Source of the DNA: JAGIBJ01 sp032119595
Lineage (GTDB): Bacteria; Actinomycetota; Thermoleophilia; Solirubrobacterales; Solirubrobacteraceae
Length of the DNA stretch: 64,000 bases
Direction of reading: 5' to 3'
Assembly (NCBI GenBank): GCA_032119595.1
Contig: JAUMBQ010000001.1
Span: forward strand, 496,001-560,000
A program made the position numbers and the translations under genes. The notes beneath the pieces were generated by a model that saw nothing but the letters and a program-made list of their open reading frames with translations, had not been told where the DNA came from and ran no database searches. Position 1 is the first letter of the stretch; the number at the start of each line of letters is the position of its first letter. Below, in pieces: positions 9,124 through 17,037 of the stretch.

Positions 9124-9591
9124 ATGAGCGCTCGCCGACCTTCAGCCAACCGTCCCCTCGCCATCGCGGCCTGGCTTTCGTTCGCGACGTTGCTCGTCCA
9201 CGTCGGGTTCGGAACCCCTCAGATCCTCGACCCTGTCCTGCAGTCCGACGCACCAGCGGTCGCACGCGAGACGATGCGAGCCTGCTGGCACCTCATCACG
9301 CTCACACTGCTCGCCATGACCGGCTCCTTCGCCTACGGCTGGGGTCGCCGTAAACCAGCACTCATCCTCACCTGGACCCTGCTCGCCGCCGGCTTCGGAA
9401 CCGTGTTCGTCGTCGTCGCAGTGCGATCCGGGCTCGGCTTCGAAGCCGTCCCCCAGTCGATCGCGTTCTTCGCGATTGCCATCTCAAGCGCCGCCGGACT
9501 GCATCAGTCGCTGTACCTCCCCGCCGAACCGCTCCTCCCAGCACCCTCGGCCTGGGCACGCCAGCGGGCAAACGAGGCCCGCGTCAGCTAG
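9124..9591 (+). CDS. Four-helix membrane protein of unknown function
   Basis: A 155-residue protein with four predicted membrane segments at about 10-30, 54-72, 78-102 and 108-127. A short polar tail follows, and an HxxF-type motif lies in the first helix. I do not recognise a named family; the layout is like small DUF-type membrane proteins under TetR control. It is convergent with and overlaps by 8 nt the TetR gene at 9584-10144. With the palindromic operator at its promoter, this suggests a locally controlled stress or transport function. Confidence 0.65.
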   Translation: MSARRPSANRPLAIAAWLSFATLLVHVGFGTPQILDPVLQSDAPAVARETMRACWHLITLTLLAMTGSFAYGWGRRKPALILTWTLLAAGFGTVFVVVAVRSGLGFEAVPQSIAFFAIAISSAAGLHQSLYLPAEPLLPAPSAWARQRANEARVS

Positions 9592-10144
9592 CAGGCGGCA
9601 CGTGGGGCTGGGCGTCGAAGTCGACCCGGGCGCGCGGCCCCCACTCCGAGAGCACCGCGAAGATCTTCGGATCGCGCATCATGATGAACCCGAGGAACAT
9701 CGCGTACCGGGCGACGGTCGCGGCATAGGTGGCCTCGGGCGACTCGCGTGGATGCGTCAGGACGCTGGCCGCTTCGAGCCGCGCGCGGTCAGTCTGGTTA
9801 ATGACGTCCTGTACGACCGCGTCGTGCGTGCCCCAACCTCGAATCGACCGCTCGAGATCGAGGTCGATGCTGAGCGCAAGACGGTCTAGCGCGGTGAGCT
9901 GGGCTTGACGCTCGTCGCCGGACTCGGCTGCGCCGAGGTGCTCCAGGATGCTCGCGGTGTTGCGCTCTATCCAGCGCGCCAGGAGCGCGTCCCGATAGGC
10001 ATCGGTGCCGGAAAAGCGATGGTAAAACGCGCCCTTGCTCCGGCCGGCCGCACGACACAACTCTTCGATCGTGACTCCCTGGGGGCCACGCGTGCGAAGC
10101 AACTCGAAGCCGAGTTCGATCCAGTCGACCTCAGTCCGAGACAC
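9584..10144 (-). CDS. TetR-family transcriptional regulator
   Basis: A 186-residue regulator from GTG 10144. The N-terminal helix-turn-helix reads TIEELCRAAGRSKGAFYHRF, the classic TetR DNA-binding core. The variable C-terminal helices would bind an unknown ligand. An ATG at 10234 would add 30 residues that do not look like TetR sequence, so the GTG is preferred. It lies tail to tail with the membrane protein at 9124, whose promoter carries a palindrome suited to this family, and it may repress that gene. Confidence 0.8.
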   Translation of the reverse strand: MSRTEVDWIELGFELLRTRGPQGVTIEELCRAAGRSKGAFYHRFSGTDAYRDALLARWIERNTASILEHLGAAESGDERQAQLTALDRLALSIDLDLERSIRGWGTHDAVVQDVINQTDRARLEAASVLTHPRESPEATYAATVARYAMFLGFIMMRDPKIFAVLSEWGPRARVDFDAQPHVPPAS

Positions 10145-10290
10145 GAACGGGCACGACCCCAGGACCGGGCGAGAACGGATGAAGAAGCGGCCCGGGCACC
10201 TCGCCAGGGTATCGGCGCAGCCGCGGGGCTCCACGCATCGAGCGAAGCCCGGTTAGCGCGATTTGCGGCCGGAGCGCAGCAGCGGCATCG

Positions 10291-10500
10291 CTAGCGTGCG
10301 CCCGCCGCCGCAAGCGCGCGGGGCCGCGCCGCGCGGCGATCGACGACCCGAATGGCGGGCGCCGTCGCGGTGACCCACGCCGCACCACCCGGCTCGAACG
10401 GGACGATCCAGGCCTCCCCGCCAGCCACCGGGGACTGACTCGGAGCCGCAGGGTACCCGGCGGACGTCGGGGACTGGATGGCCTGGGTCGGATGAAGCAT
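10291..10500 (-). CDS. Possible small protein, unsupported
   Basis: A 69-codon ATG frame inside a 430-bp gap between the TetR and first lipase genes. The composition is plausible (WIVPFEPGGAAWVTATAPAIRVVD) but there is no recognisable domain, signal peptide or clear ribosome binding site. It may be noncoding. Confidence 0.25.
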   Translation of the reverse strand: MLHPTQAIQSPTSAGYPAAPSQSPVAGGEAWIVPFEPGGAAWVTATAPAIRVVDRRAARPRALAAAGAR

Positions 10501-10572
10501 CGTGCCCCGTGGTTCGGCGCCGATCGGTGCCTCCCTGCCGGGAAAGAAATTGAGCGCGACTCAAATTTATCC

Positions 10573-10601
10573 TTGACCAATCTCACAGAAGGGTGTTCAC
10601 T
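10573..10601 (+). promoter_or_regulatory. Sigma70-type promoter for first lipase
   Basis: TTGACC at 10573-10578 and TTCACT at 10596-10601, with 17 nt between them, lie about 78 nt before the lipase GTG. The surrounding bases are unusually AT-rich for this genome. Confidence 0.45.
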
Positions 10602-10678
10602 CTGGAGACCGAGAGCGTGCCCCCTGTCCCGGATCGCCCCTCTCGGTCCTGTCCAAACTCAGTTCCGAGGACTGTCCC

Positions 10679-11611
10679 GTGCTCACCACCACCAAGCGCT
10701 TCGCGCTGGCCGCTTCCGCGATCGCGATTGCAGGCGCCGCCGCCCCAGCCGCCCACGCCGAAACCGGCCCGATCCAGCAGAGCTTTCCCGGCGGGCTGAC
10801 CACCAGCCTCATTCGCGGCGGTGCCCTTGACCCGGCCGGCGCCAACGACTGGAACTGCAAGCCGTCGGCCACGAAGCCTCGACCGGTCATCCTCGTCCAC
10901 GGAACGTGGGAGAACAAGTACTCCAACTGGGCCTACATGGCGCCCGCGCTGAAGTCCCGCGGCCTCTGCATCTTCGCGCTCAACTACAGCGCGACGGGCG
11001 TCATCCCGCTGTACGGCACAGGCTCGATCCGCGCATCGGCCAACGAGCTGTCGAGCTTCGTCGATCGCGTCCTCGGCGCGACTGGCGCGAGCGAGGTCGA
11101 CCTCGTCGGCCACTCGCAGGGCGGCATGATGCCCCGCGCGTACCTCAAGTACATCCCGGGCTCAGCCGCGAAGGTCAAGAACCTCGTCACGCTCGGCGCC
11201 ACGCACAAGGGCACCACGCTCAGCGGCCTCGGAAGCCTCGGGAACACGCTCGGCGTGATGGCCGGCGTGACGCTCATCCTCGGCCAGGCGGCCACCGACC
11301 AGGTCATCGGGTCGCCGTTCATCACCGCCCTCAACCAGGGCGGGCTCACCGTCAGGGGCGTCGACTACACCACGATCGTGACCAAGTTCGACGAGATCAC
11401 GACGCCGTGGCAGAACGGCCAGATCAAGTCCGCCGACAACCCCGCCGGCGCGTACGTGAAGAACATCGTCCTGCAGGATGGCTGCGCGACGAACTTCTCC
11501 GACCACCTCTCGATGAGCTACAGCAAGCGTTCGCGGTACTTCGTCGAGAAGGCCCTCGGCGCGATCTCGAGCAACACGCCCATCTGCGACGTGCAGCTGC
11601 CCTTGGTCTAG
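10679..11611 (+). CDS. Secreted lipase/esterase, lipase class 2 type
   Basis: A 310-residue secreted alpha/beta hydrolase with a signal peptide ending near AHA-ET (residue 27). Oxyanion-side VHGTW is at 73-77 and nucleophile S146 lies in GHSQGG. A likely catalytic His276 lies in SDHLSMSY, a position matched by His in the two paralogs. Cysteines at 60, 97 and near the C-terminus may form disulfides. The family (Streptomyces-type EstA/LipA) hydrolyses acylglycerols outside the cell. It is paralogous to the genes at 12911 and 13915 but more diverged (MMPRAY rather than VARSY/VARAY after the elbow). Start GTG 10679. Confidence 0.87.
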   Translation: MLTTTKRFALAASAIAIAGAAAPAAHAETGPIQQSFPGGLTTSLIRGGALDPAGANDWNCKPSATKPRPVILVHGTWENKYSNWAYMAPALKSRGLCIFALNYSATGVIPLYGTGSIRASANELSSFVDRVLGATGASEVDLVGHSQGGMMPRAYLKYIPGSAAKVKNLVTLGATHKGTTLSGLGSLGNTLGVMAGVTLILGQAATDQVIGSPFITALNQGGLTVRGVDYTTIVTKFDEITTPWQNGQIKSADNPAGAYVKNIVLQDGCATNFSDHLSMSYSKRSRYFVEKALGAISSNTPICDVQLPLV

Positions 11612-11638
11612 TCGCGAGCAGAACCACCTCAGTTGCCC

Positions 11639-11670
11639 GGTCGGGGCCAGCCACACCGGCGGCCCCGACC
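11639..11670 (+). terminator. Hairpin after first lipase
   Basis: GGTCGGGGCC and GGCCCCGACC form a perfect 10-bp stem with a 12-nt loop, 28 nt past the lipase stop. There is no T-run, as is common in GC-rich actinobacteria. Confidence 0.55.
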
Positions 11671-11708
11671 ACCAAGTCCGCCTTCTGGCGGCACCTGTGG
11701 GACCAGCG

Positions 11709-11736
11709 CGTCGGGGCGGCTTCGGCCGCCCCGACG
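11709..11736. terminator. TTCG-loop hairpin between convergent genes
   Basis: CGTCGGGGCGGC, a TTCG tetraloop, then GCCGCCCCGACG: a perfect 12-bp stem closed by a very stable UUCG loop. It lies between the convergent lipase and ligase genes and could stop transcription from the lipase side. Confidence 0.6.
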
Positions 11737-11762
11737 TCGTTCTGAAGGCTCGTTGGATGGGC

Positions 11763-12740
11763 CTACTGATCGAGCTGGTCGATCGTGCACTCGGCCGGCG
11801 GCTTGTCGTCGCGCCAGCGCAGGAGCTTGGCGCCATGGCGGATGCGGCCAGCGCTCACCTGATCGAAGCTCACCTCGATCACGAGTTCGGGGCGCAGGGC
11901 GACCCAGGCCAGCTCCTCGTCGGGACGCCAGCGGCTGGGGTCGGCCGAGCCCGACTCGCCGGTCTCGTAAGGGGCGAGCGTCTGGACCAGCTCGCGCTTC
12001 TCCTTCGCCTTCAGCCCGCTCGTGTGGCCGACCACTCTGAGCTGGCCTTCCGGGTCATAGAGGCCAAGCATCAGCGAACCGACTGTGCCCGGCTCCTTGC
12101 CCGTCCGGTAGCCGGCGATCACGGCGTCGATCGTGCGCTGGCGCTTCACCTTTACCATGGCCTTGCGCTCGCCGGGGAGGTACGGCGAGTCGAGCACCTT
12201 TGCGACGACCCCCTCGAAGCGACCGGTGAGCCACTGCTCCGCCTCAGCCGCCGTGCGCACGAGCGGTGAGAGCGACAGCGTCGTCGCGTCGGTCCAGCCG
12301 GGCGGCGCAAAGAGGGCTTCGAGCGCGGCGCGGCGAGCGGAGAACGGCTCCTCAAGGAGCGACTCGTCGCCAGAAGCGAGCAGATCGAAGGCGATGAACC
12401 GCGCCGGCGTCTCGACCGACAGGCGCTCAATCCGCGACGCCGCCGGGTGGATGCGCTGACTGAGCGCATCGAAATCCTCTGCCTCCGGCGCCCCTGAAGC
12501 CGCGTCGATGACGATCTCGCCATCGAGCACGTACCGGCCGTCCGGAAACGTCAGCTCGGGGAAGTACCGCTCCAGCGGCTTGCCACCGCGGGACAGCAGC
12601 GCGACTTCGCCGCCGTCGACGAACGCGATTGCCCGGAACCCGTCGTACTTGGGTTCAAAGCTCCAACCGTCATCGGTCGGGAGCGCAGCTTTTCCGCGCG
12701 CGAGCTGCGGTGCGAGTGGCGGAGCAAGCGGAAGCGCCAT
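11763..12740 (-). CDS. ligC: ATP-dependent DNA ligase, LigC type
   Basis: A 325-residue nucleotidyltransferase/OB-fold ligase. Motif I KYDGFRA carries adenylated K31; SRGG, LDGEIV, FIAFDLL, EGVVAK and MVKVKR follow as later motifs. The C-terminal OB domain ends in ELVIEVSFDQV and RHGAKLLRWRDDK. Length and motifs fit the LigC group of mycobacterial-type ligases, which seal nicks in back-up repair or end joining. No Ku, LigD polymerase or nuclease gene is close, so it is not in a canonical NHEJ operon. ATG 12740 is chosen over 12767 because the shorter N-terminus is more typical. Confidence 0.85.
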   Translation of the reverse strand: MALPLAPPLAPQLARGKAALPTDDGWSFEPKYDGFRAIAFVDGGEVALLSRGGKPLERYFPELTFPDGRYVLDGEIVIDAASGAPEAEDFDALSQRIHPAASRIERLSVETPARFIAFDLLASGDESLLEEPFSARRAALEALFAPPGWTDATTLSLSPLVRTAAEAEQWLTGRFEGVVAKVLDSPYLPGERKAMVKVKRQRTIDAVIAGYRTGKEPGTVGSLMLGLYDPEGQLRVVGHTSGLKAKEKRELVQTLAPYETGESGSADPSRWRPDEELAWVALRPELVIEVSFDQVSAGRIRHGAKLLRWRDDKPPAECTIDQLDQ

Positions 12741-12844
12741 GCGCGGGAGCCTAGCTTCGGCGCCCACGGACGTTTGCCAGGTGCCCGGGCCGACCGCTGG
12801 CGCGCCACTAAGGCTTGAATCGGGTTCGCATCGATCGGTGATGC

Positions 12845-12873
12845 TTGACGGGTCCGCCAGGCCGAAATACGGT
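12845..12873 (+). promoter_or_regulatory. Sigma70-type promoter for second lipase
   Basis: TTGACG (12845-12850) and TACGGT (12868-12873) are separated by exactly 17 nt and lie about 38 nt before ATG 12911. This is the best -35/-10 pair seen in the window. Confidence 0.55.
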
Positions 12874-12910
12874 GTGTGACCTGTTTCGGGTTCTCTCAGA
12901 GCCCAGATTC

Positions 12911-13885
12911 ATGTCCCAACATCTGTCCCACGGGGGCCTCGTGCCATCCATCGCGCTTCGACGGCTTGCCGTCGCGTCCAGCCTCATCGCCCTTCTCGCT
13001 GCCCCGAGCGCGGCTGCCGCCAAGGCTGGTCCGGTGATCAAGTCGTTCCCGGTCGCGCTTGCGTGGTCGCTTGCTCAGCAGGGTCTCGATCCCGCCGGCT
13101 CGAACGACTTCAACTGCAAGCCGACCGCCAAGCACCCGCGTCCCGTCGTGCTGCTCCACGGCACGTACGCCAACAAGTACAACTCCTTCGCGGCCCTCGG
13201 CCCGGCCATCAAGCGCCAGGGGTACTGCGTGTTCGCGGTCGATTACGGCAAGGGCATGATCAAGGGCGTCAATGGCGCTACCGCGATCCGCAAGTCGTCG
13301 CGCGAGATCGCCCCGTTCATCGAGAAGGTCCTCGTGAACACCGGCGCCAGCCAGGTCGACATCGTCGGCTACTCCCAGGGCGGCCTCGTCGCTCGCTCCT
13401 ACATGCTCTACGACGGCGGCTCCAACCCCCAGCACCCTGAGCTCAACAAGGTCCACTCGCTCGTCGGCCTCGCGGTGCCGAACCACGGGACCGACCTCAA
13501 CGGCGCCACCAAGGAGATCAAGCGGTACAACTTTACGCCGCTCTACCGGATCATCGCGGGCGACGCTGCTGCCGACCTCTTCGACTTCTCAGGCTTCATG
13601 AAGGAACTCAACGTCGACCCGGGCAGCGAGACCGTCCCGGGCGTGAGCTACACCATGATCGCGTCGCGCGCCGATGAGATCAGCCAGCCGTACACGCGAG
13701 CGTTCCTCACGGCTGGGCCGGGCGCGACCGTCAAGAACATCACCCTCTCCGAGGGCTGTTACCAAGACGGAAGCGACCACTTCAACATCGGCTACAGCCC
13801 CCGCGCGACCGCCCACGTGCTGAAGGCGCTCGACCCGGCCTTCGGCGGCCGGATCCCCTGCACCTGGCAGGCGCCGTTCCTCTAG
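12911..13885 (+). CDS. Secreted lipase/esterase, paralog 2
   Basis: A 324-residue secreted hydrolase. The signal peptide ends near AAAAKA (residue 38). Visible motifs are LLHGTY at 82-86, S155 in GYSQGG and a likely catalytic His in GSDHFNIGY. NCK, GYC and GCY cysteines match the neighbouring paralog. Known relatives cleave triacylglycerols or polyesters. GTG 12941 is an alternative start that keeps the signal peptide. It is followed after 29 nt by paralog 3, with a promoter only before the first, so the two are probably cotranscribed. Confidence 0.87.
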   Translation: MSQHLSHGGLVPSIALRRLAVASSLIALLAAPSAAAAKAGPVIKSFPVALAWSLAQQGLDPAGSNDFNCKPTAKHPRPVVLLHGTYANKYNSFAALGPAIKRQGYCVFAVDYGKGMIKGVNGATAIRKSSREIAPFIEKVLVNTGASQVDIVGYSQGGLVARSYMLYDGGSNPQHPELNKVHSLVGLAVPNHGTDLNGATKEIKRYNFTPLYRIIAGDAAADLFDFSGFMKELNVDPGSETVPGVSYTMIASRADEISQPYTRAFLTAGPGATVKNITLSEGCYQDGSDHFNIGYSPRATAHVLKALDPAFGGRIPCTWQAPFL

Positions 13886-13914
13886 GCGGCTCGGGCACCA
13901 GCCCCGGAGACGGC

Positions 13915-14877
13915 GTGCGCCGCACGCATCAAAAGCTGATCGGCACGTTGCTTGCGACCGCTGCCCTCTGCGCGCTTCCGACCGCTGCGTCGGGGGCGTC
14001 GCAGGGCGCCGTCGTCAACAACGCATGGGTCGCACTGTGGGGAGCGGTCCTCGCGCCCAACATCTCGCCGATGGGCGCAAACGACTGGGCCTGCAAGCCA
14101 ACCGCGGCCCACCCTCGGCCGGTGATCCTGCTCCACGGCACCTACCAGAACATGTATTCGTCGTTCGCGAATCTCTCGCGGCCGATCAAGCGCCAGGGCT
14201 ACTGCGTCTTTGCCTACAACTACGGCTCCTACCCGCAAGGCCTCGGTATCGGGATCTTCCCGGCGATCAAGGGCATAGCCTCGGTGCGTAGTTCCGCGCG
14301 GCAGGTGTCAGCATTCGTCGAGAAGGTGCGCCGCGAAACCGGCGCCGCGCAGGTCGACCTCGTCGGCTACTCCCAAGGTGGCGTGGTCGCCCGCGCCTAC
14401 CTCAAGTACGACGGCGGCGCGAACCCCTCCGATCCCACGCTCAACAAGGTCAAGAACGTCGTCGGGATCGCGTCGACGAATCGCGGCTCCAGCGTCCTGG
14501 CCCTCACCTCGATCTTGCGGTACTTCGGCATCACGAAGAAGGCGCACGACTACCTCGGTCCCTCATCCCGCGACCTTCGCGGCGACTCGCCCTTCCTCAC
14601 CGATCTCAACGCCGGCGGCGACACCATGCCAGGCGTCAACTACACCATGATCGGCACGATGACCGACATCGTCAGCGTGCCCTACACGGGCGCGTTCCTC
14701 AACGCCGGACCCGGTTCGACCGTCCGCAACATCACCCTCCAGCAGGGCTGCCCGACCGACCTCAGCGGCCACTTCACCCTCCCCTACACACCCCGCACCC
14801 ACGGTCTGGTGCTGCAAGCCCTCGACCCGACCTACGCCGGACACGTGCCCTGCCCGGTCAGGGTCCCCGACCTGTAG
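13915..14877 (+). CDS. Secreted lipase/esterase, paralog 3
   Basis: A 320-residue secreted hydrolase from a GTG with a GGAGA site just upstream. The signal peptide ends near ASGA (residue 28). LLHGTY is at 72-76, the nucleophile is S153 in GYSQGG, and a likely catalytic His lies in LSGHFTLPY. It shares with paralog 2 the RPIKRQGYCVFAY/VDYG region and the LKYDGG/LYDGG segment, so these two are the closest pair and probably arose by tandem duplication. Different substrate ranges are likely but cannot be read from sequence. Confidence 0.87.
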   Translation: MRRTHQKLIGTLLATAALCALPTAASGASQGAVVNNAWVALWGAVLAPNISPMGANDWACKPTAAHPRPVILLHGTYQNMYSSFANLSRPIKRQGYCVFAYNYGSYPQGLGIGIFPAIKGIASVRSSARQVSAFVEKVRRETGAAQVDLVGYSQGGVVARAYLKYDGGANPSDPTLNKVKNVVGIASTNRGSSVLALTSILRYFGITKKAHDYLGPSSRDLRGDSPFLTDLNAGGDTMPGVNYTMIGTMTDIVSVPYTGAFLNAGPGSTVRNITLQQGCPTDLSGHFTLPYTPRTHGLVLQALDPTYAGHVPCPVRVPDL

Positions 14878-14974
14878 GCCGCCAAGGCCTACTTCCAAAA
14901 CAGCCCAAAACGGGCGCATTTGGAAGCAAGCCTCCTGGGCGCGCCGGCACCAGGGAAGCGGAATGCTCCGGAGG

Positions 14975-15050
14975 CGATGCACCACGAAATAGGGTGGACT
15001 TTTCTCGAAACCGGGGTCGTACAAGTGGCGCCCTATTTCACGGTGCATCG
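14975..15050 (+). repeat. 76-nt palindromic element, copy A
   Basis: A 76-nt unit whose ends are inverted repeats: CGATGCACC then CGAAATAGGG on the left, CCCTATTTC then CGGTGCATCG on the right (18 of 20 bases pair). The inner part, GGACTT against AAGTGG, extends the hairpin. Copies B (34114-34189) and C (61275-61350, reversed) are nearly identical along the full length. It lies 97 nt past the lipase stop. No transposase is present. Confidence 0.85.
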
Positions 15051-15539
15051 CCCGGCGCGCCAAAGGCGCGCCCCCAGCCAGCGAAACCCACCGAGGCTCA
15101 CGGGCATCGCCGCCTGCAACAGCCGCCCACTCCCTCGGAGTGAGAGCGGCCGGCAACGCCTCCGCCGCAACCCGTCGGGCTGGAGCCCAAGCCCAGGCAC
15201 CGCCCAACCACCAAGCAGGAGCAACGCATCGGCTTGATGCCTGCGCTGGCGGCTCGGGGAGCCCGGCGGCGTCCACGGCGTCAACGCCAATCCGGCCCAG
15301 TCGCCCAAAGGCCCGCCTCGAACACACCAGATCGCGAACCCTCAGGGGCCGGAGAGCCCCGCCGCGCGGAGCGCGGCGCCACGGCGTCGACGCCGATCTC
15401 CCACCCAGACGCCGCAATGCCTGCCTCGACGCGGCTCAAACCGGCAAGGCTCACCGGCACCGAGGCCAGACAGCCGGGTCGGGGGTGGGGCCCCACCGGA
15501 CCGTGGCGACCGCCAGTGAGCCCCTGGGCGAACGGCTTA
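15051..15539. other. Noncoding GC-rich stretch with gene-fragment traces
   Basis: No convincing gene. The sequence has degenerate internal repeats, for example AGGCTCACGGGCA near 15095 and AGGCTCACCGGCA near 15448, and two ACGGCGTC-ACGCC palindromes near 15273 and 15381. Bases 15376-15400 repeat, inverted and without mismatch, 25 bases of the 3' end of fumC (15649-15673). Confidence 0.45.
15376..15400. repeat. 25-nt inverted copy of a fumC segment
   Basis: The 25 bases here are the exact reverse complement of 15649-15673 inside fumC, where they encode the ARHGVDAD-like region near the C-terminus. The centre, CGGCGTCGACGCCG, is itself palindromic, so part of the match follows from symmetry. 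The outer arms do not. Confidence 0.6.
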
Positions 15540-15580
15540 GGGTGTCCGGTGGGGGCCCACCCCCGGCCCGGCGGACACCC
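15540..15580. terminator. Hairpin between convergent lipase and fumC genes
   Basis: GGGTGTCCG and CGGACACCC form a perfect 9-bp stem around an inner GGGGGCC/GGCCC-rich loop, 17 nt beyond the fumC stop. It probably ends fumC transcription. Confidence 0.55.
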
Positions 15581-15597
15581 TCGCCGTGCTGGAGCGA

Positions 15598-16917
15598 CTA
15601 GGCCTTGTTGCCAGCCGCGATCTCGCGGAGGTTGATCGTCTTGTCGTAGAGATCGGCGTCGACGCCGTGGCGCAGCGCGACGACGCGGAGGGGCTCGCCG
15701 GTCTTGGTCGCGTCTTTGACGATGGCCGTGGCCAAGTCGTAGCCGATGGCCTCATTGAGGGCGGTGGCCACGGCGAGGGTGCCGCCGGCGGAGGCGTCGC
15801 AGCCGGCCTGGTTGGCCTGGAGGCCGTCGATGCACTTCTCAGCGAAGGCCTTGGAGGCGGTCGAGAGGAGGTGGATCGACTGCAGGAGGTTGCGAGCGAT
15901 CAGGGGGATGCGGACGTTGAGCTCGAACTGGCCCTGCATGCCGCCGATGGTGATGGCGGTGTCGTTGCCGATCACCTGGGCGCTGATCTGGAGGACGACC
16001 TCGGGGAGGACCGGGTTGACCTTGCCCGGCATGATCGAGGAGCCCTTCTGCAGCTCGGGGAGGAAGAGTTCGCCGATGCCGGAGCGGGGGCCGGAGCCCA
16101 TGAGGGCGATGTCGCCCGCGATCTTGGTGAGCGACACGGCCGCGACCTTGAGGGCGCCGGAGAGCTCGACGAGCGCGTCACGGTTGGCCTGGGCCTCGAA
16201 CGGATCCTCGGGCGGCGCGATGAGCTTGAGCTCGTTTTCACGCGCGAGGATGTCGCGGGTGAGCTCGGCGAACTGCAGGTGGGTGTTGAGGCCAGTGCCG
16301 GTCGCGGTGCCACCGAGCGGGATCTGGCCGACCTGCGGGAGGGCGTTCTTGACGCGCTTCTGCGCGAGGCGCAGCTGCGCGGCGTAGCCGGCGAACTCCT
16401 GGCCGAGGGTGACCGGCACCGCATCCATGAGGTGCGTGCGGCCGGCCTTCACGATGTCGTGGAACTCGACCGACTTCGCATGGAGCGACGCTTCGAGCTG
16501 CGCGAGGGCCGGCAGCAGCTGGTTGGTGGCCTGGTCGAGCGCGGCGAGGTGGACGGCCGAGGGGAACGTGTCGTTGCTCGACTGCCCCATGTTCACGTGG
16601 TCGTTCGGGTGCGCGTCGCCGCCGGTGAGGGCGGAGATGACCTCGTTGACGTTCATGTTCGTCGACGTGCCGGAGCCGGTCTGGAAGACGTCGATCGGGA
16701 ACTGGTCGTCGTGGTCGCCGCGGGCGATCGACTCGGCCGCACCCTGGATGCGGTCGGCGAGTTCCTTGTCGAGCTTGCCGAGGTGGGCGTTGGCCTGCGC
16801 GGCCGCGCCCTTGATCCGCGCCTGCCAGCGAACGACGTGAATCGGCACGCGCTCGCCGCTGATCGGGAAGTTGGCGACCGCTTTTTCGGTCTCGGATCCA
16901 AAGAGCTGCTCAGACAT
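15598..16917 (-). CDS. fumC: Fumarate hydratase class II
   Basis: A 439-residue fumarase of the TCA cycle, which interconverts fumarate and malate as a cytosolic tetramer. TGSGTSTNMNVNEV at 80-93, GQSSNDTFPS at 111-120, the active-site GRTHLMDA with H162, and the signature GSSIMPGKVNP with serines 293-294 are all intact. The protein begins at what is normally about residue 20 of FumC (FGSETEKAVANFPIS). The usual RxExDxxGxxxVP strand is missing and is not found in frame upstream. Start ATG 16917. It is divergent from lemA by about 120 bp. Confidence 0.93.
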   Translation of the reverse strand: MSEQLFGSETEKAVANFPISGERVPIHVVRWQARIKGAAAQANAHLGKLDKELADRIQGAAESIARGDHDDQFPIDVFQTGSGTSTNMNVNEVISALTGGDAHPNDHVNMGQSSNDTFPSAVHLAALDQATNQLLPALAQLEASLHAKSVEFHDIVKAGRTHLMDAVPVTLGQEFAGYAAQLRLAQKRVKNALPQVGQIPLGGTATGTGLNTHLQFAELTRDILARENELKLIAPPEDPFEAQANRDALVELSGALKVAAVSLTKIAGDIALMGSGPRSGIGELFLPELQKGSSIMPGKVNPVLPEVVLQISAQVIGNDTAITIGGMQGQFELNVRIPLIARNLLQSIHLLSTASKAFAEKCIDGLQANQAGCDASAGGTLAVATALNEAIGYDLATAIVKDATKTGEPLRVVALRHGVDADLYDKTINLREIAAGNKA

Positions 16918-17000
16918 CGCCGGCAAGCGTAGCCCGCAAGCGACACCCCGCGCGGTGCCAGGGCGTGAACGCAAGCGGTGTAGAGCGACCGCGGCGTGCG

Positions 17001-17006
17001 CGATAC
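17001..17006 (+). promoter_or_regulatory. -10 box (GATACT) before lemA
   Basis: GATACT lies downstream of GTG 16996 and upstream of GTG 17038, so it favours the latter as the lemA start if it is the true -10. Confidence 0.3.
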
Positions 17007-17037
17007 TCGTTGTTCCCGACTCGCGAAAGGCCTGCTC

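Noticed and set aside
10253..10564. Alternative 103-codon minus-strand ORF before the first lipase
   Set aside because: It is Arg-rich and overlaps the more plausible but still weak 69-codon frame. It has no recognised domain.
11763..12740. NHEJ operon
   Set aside because: Only a LigC-like ligase is present. No Ku, polymerase or nuclease domain gene is next to it.
14973..15060. Conserved peptide IGRHLYDPGFEKSP encoded at three places
   Set aside because: It appears in long open frames on the strand opposite copies A and B and on the plus strand of copy C. It merely reflects the 76-nt element read in one frame; the flanking frames are unrelated and lack starts.
15140..15601. Gene of about 150 codons in the gap before fumC
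   Set aside because: Composition is Arg/Pro/Ala-rich shadow type, there is no ribosome binding site or family, and part of it is the inverted fumC copy.
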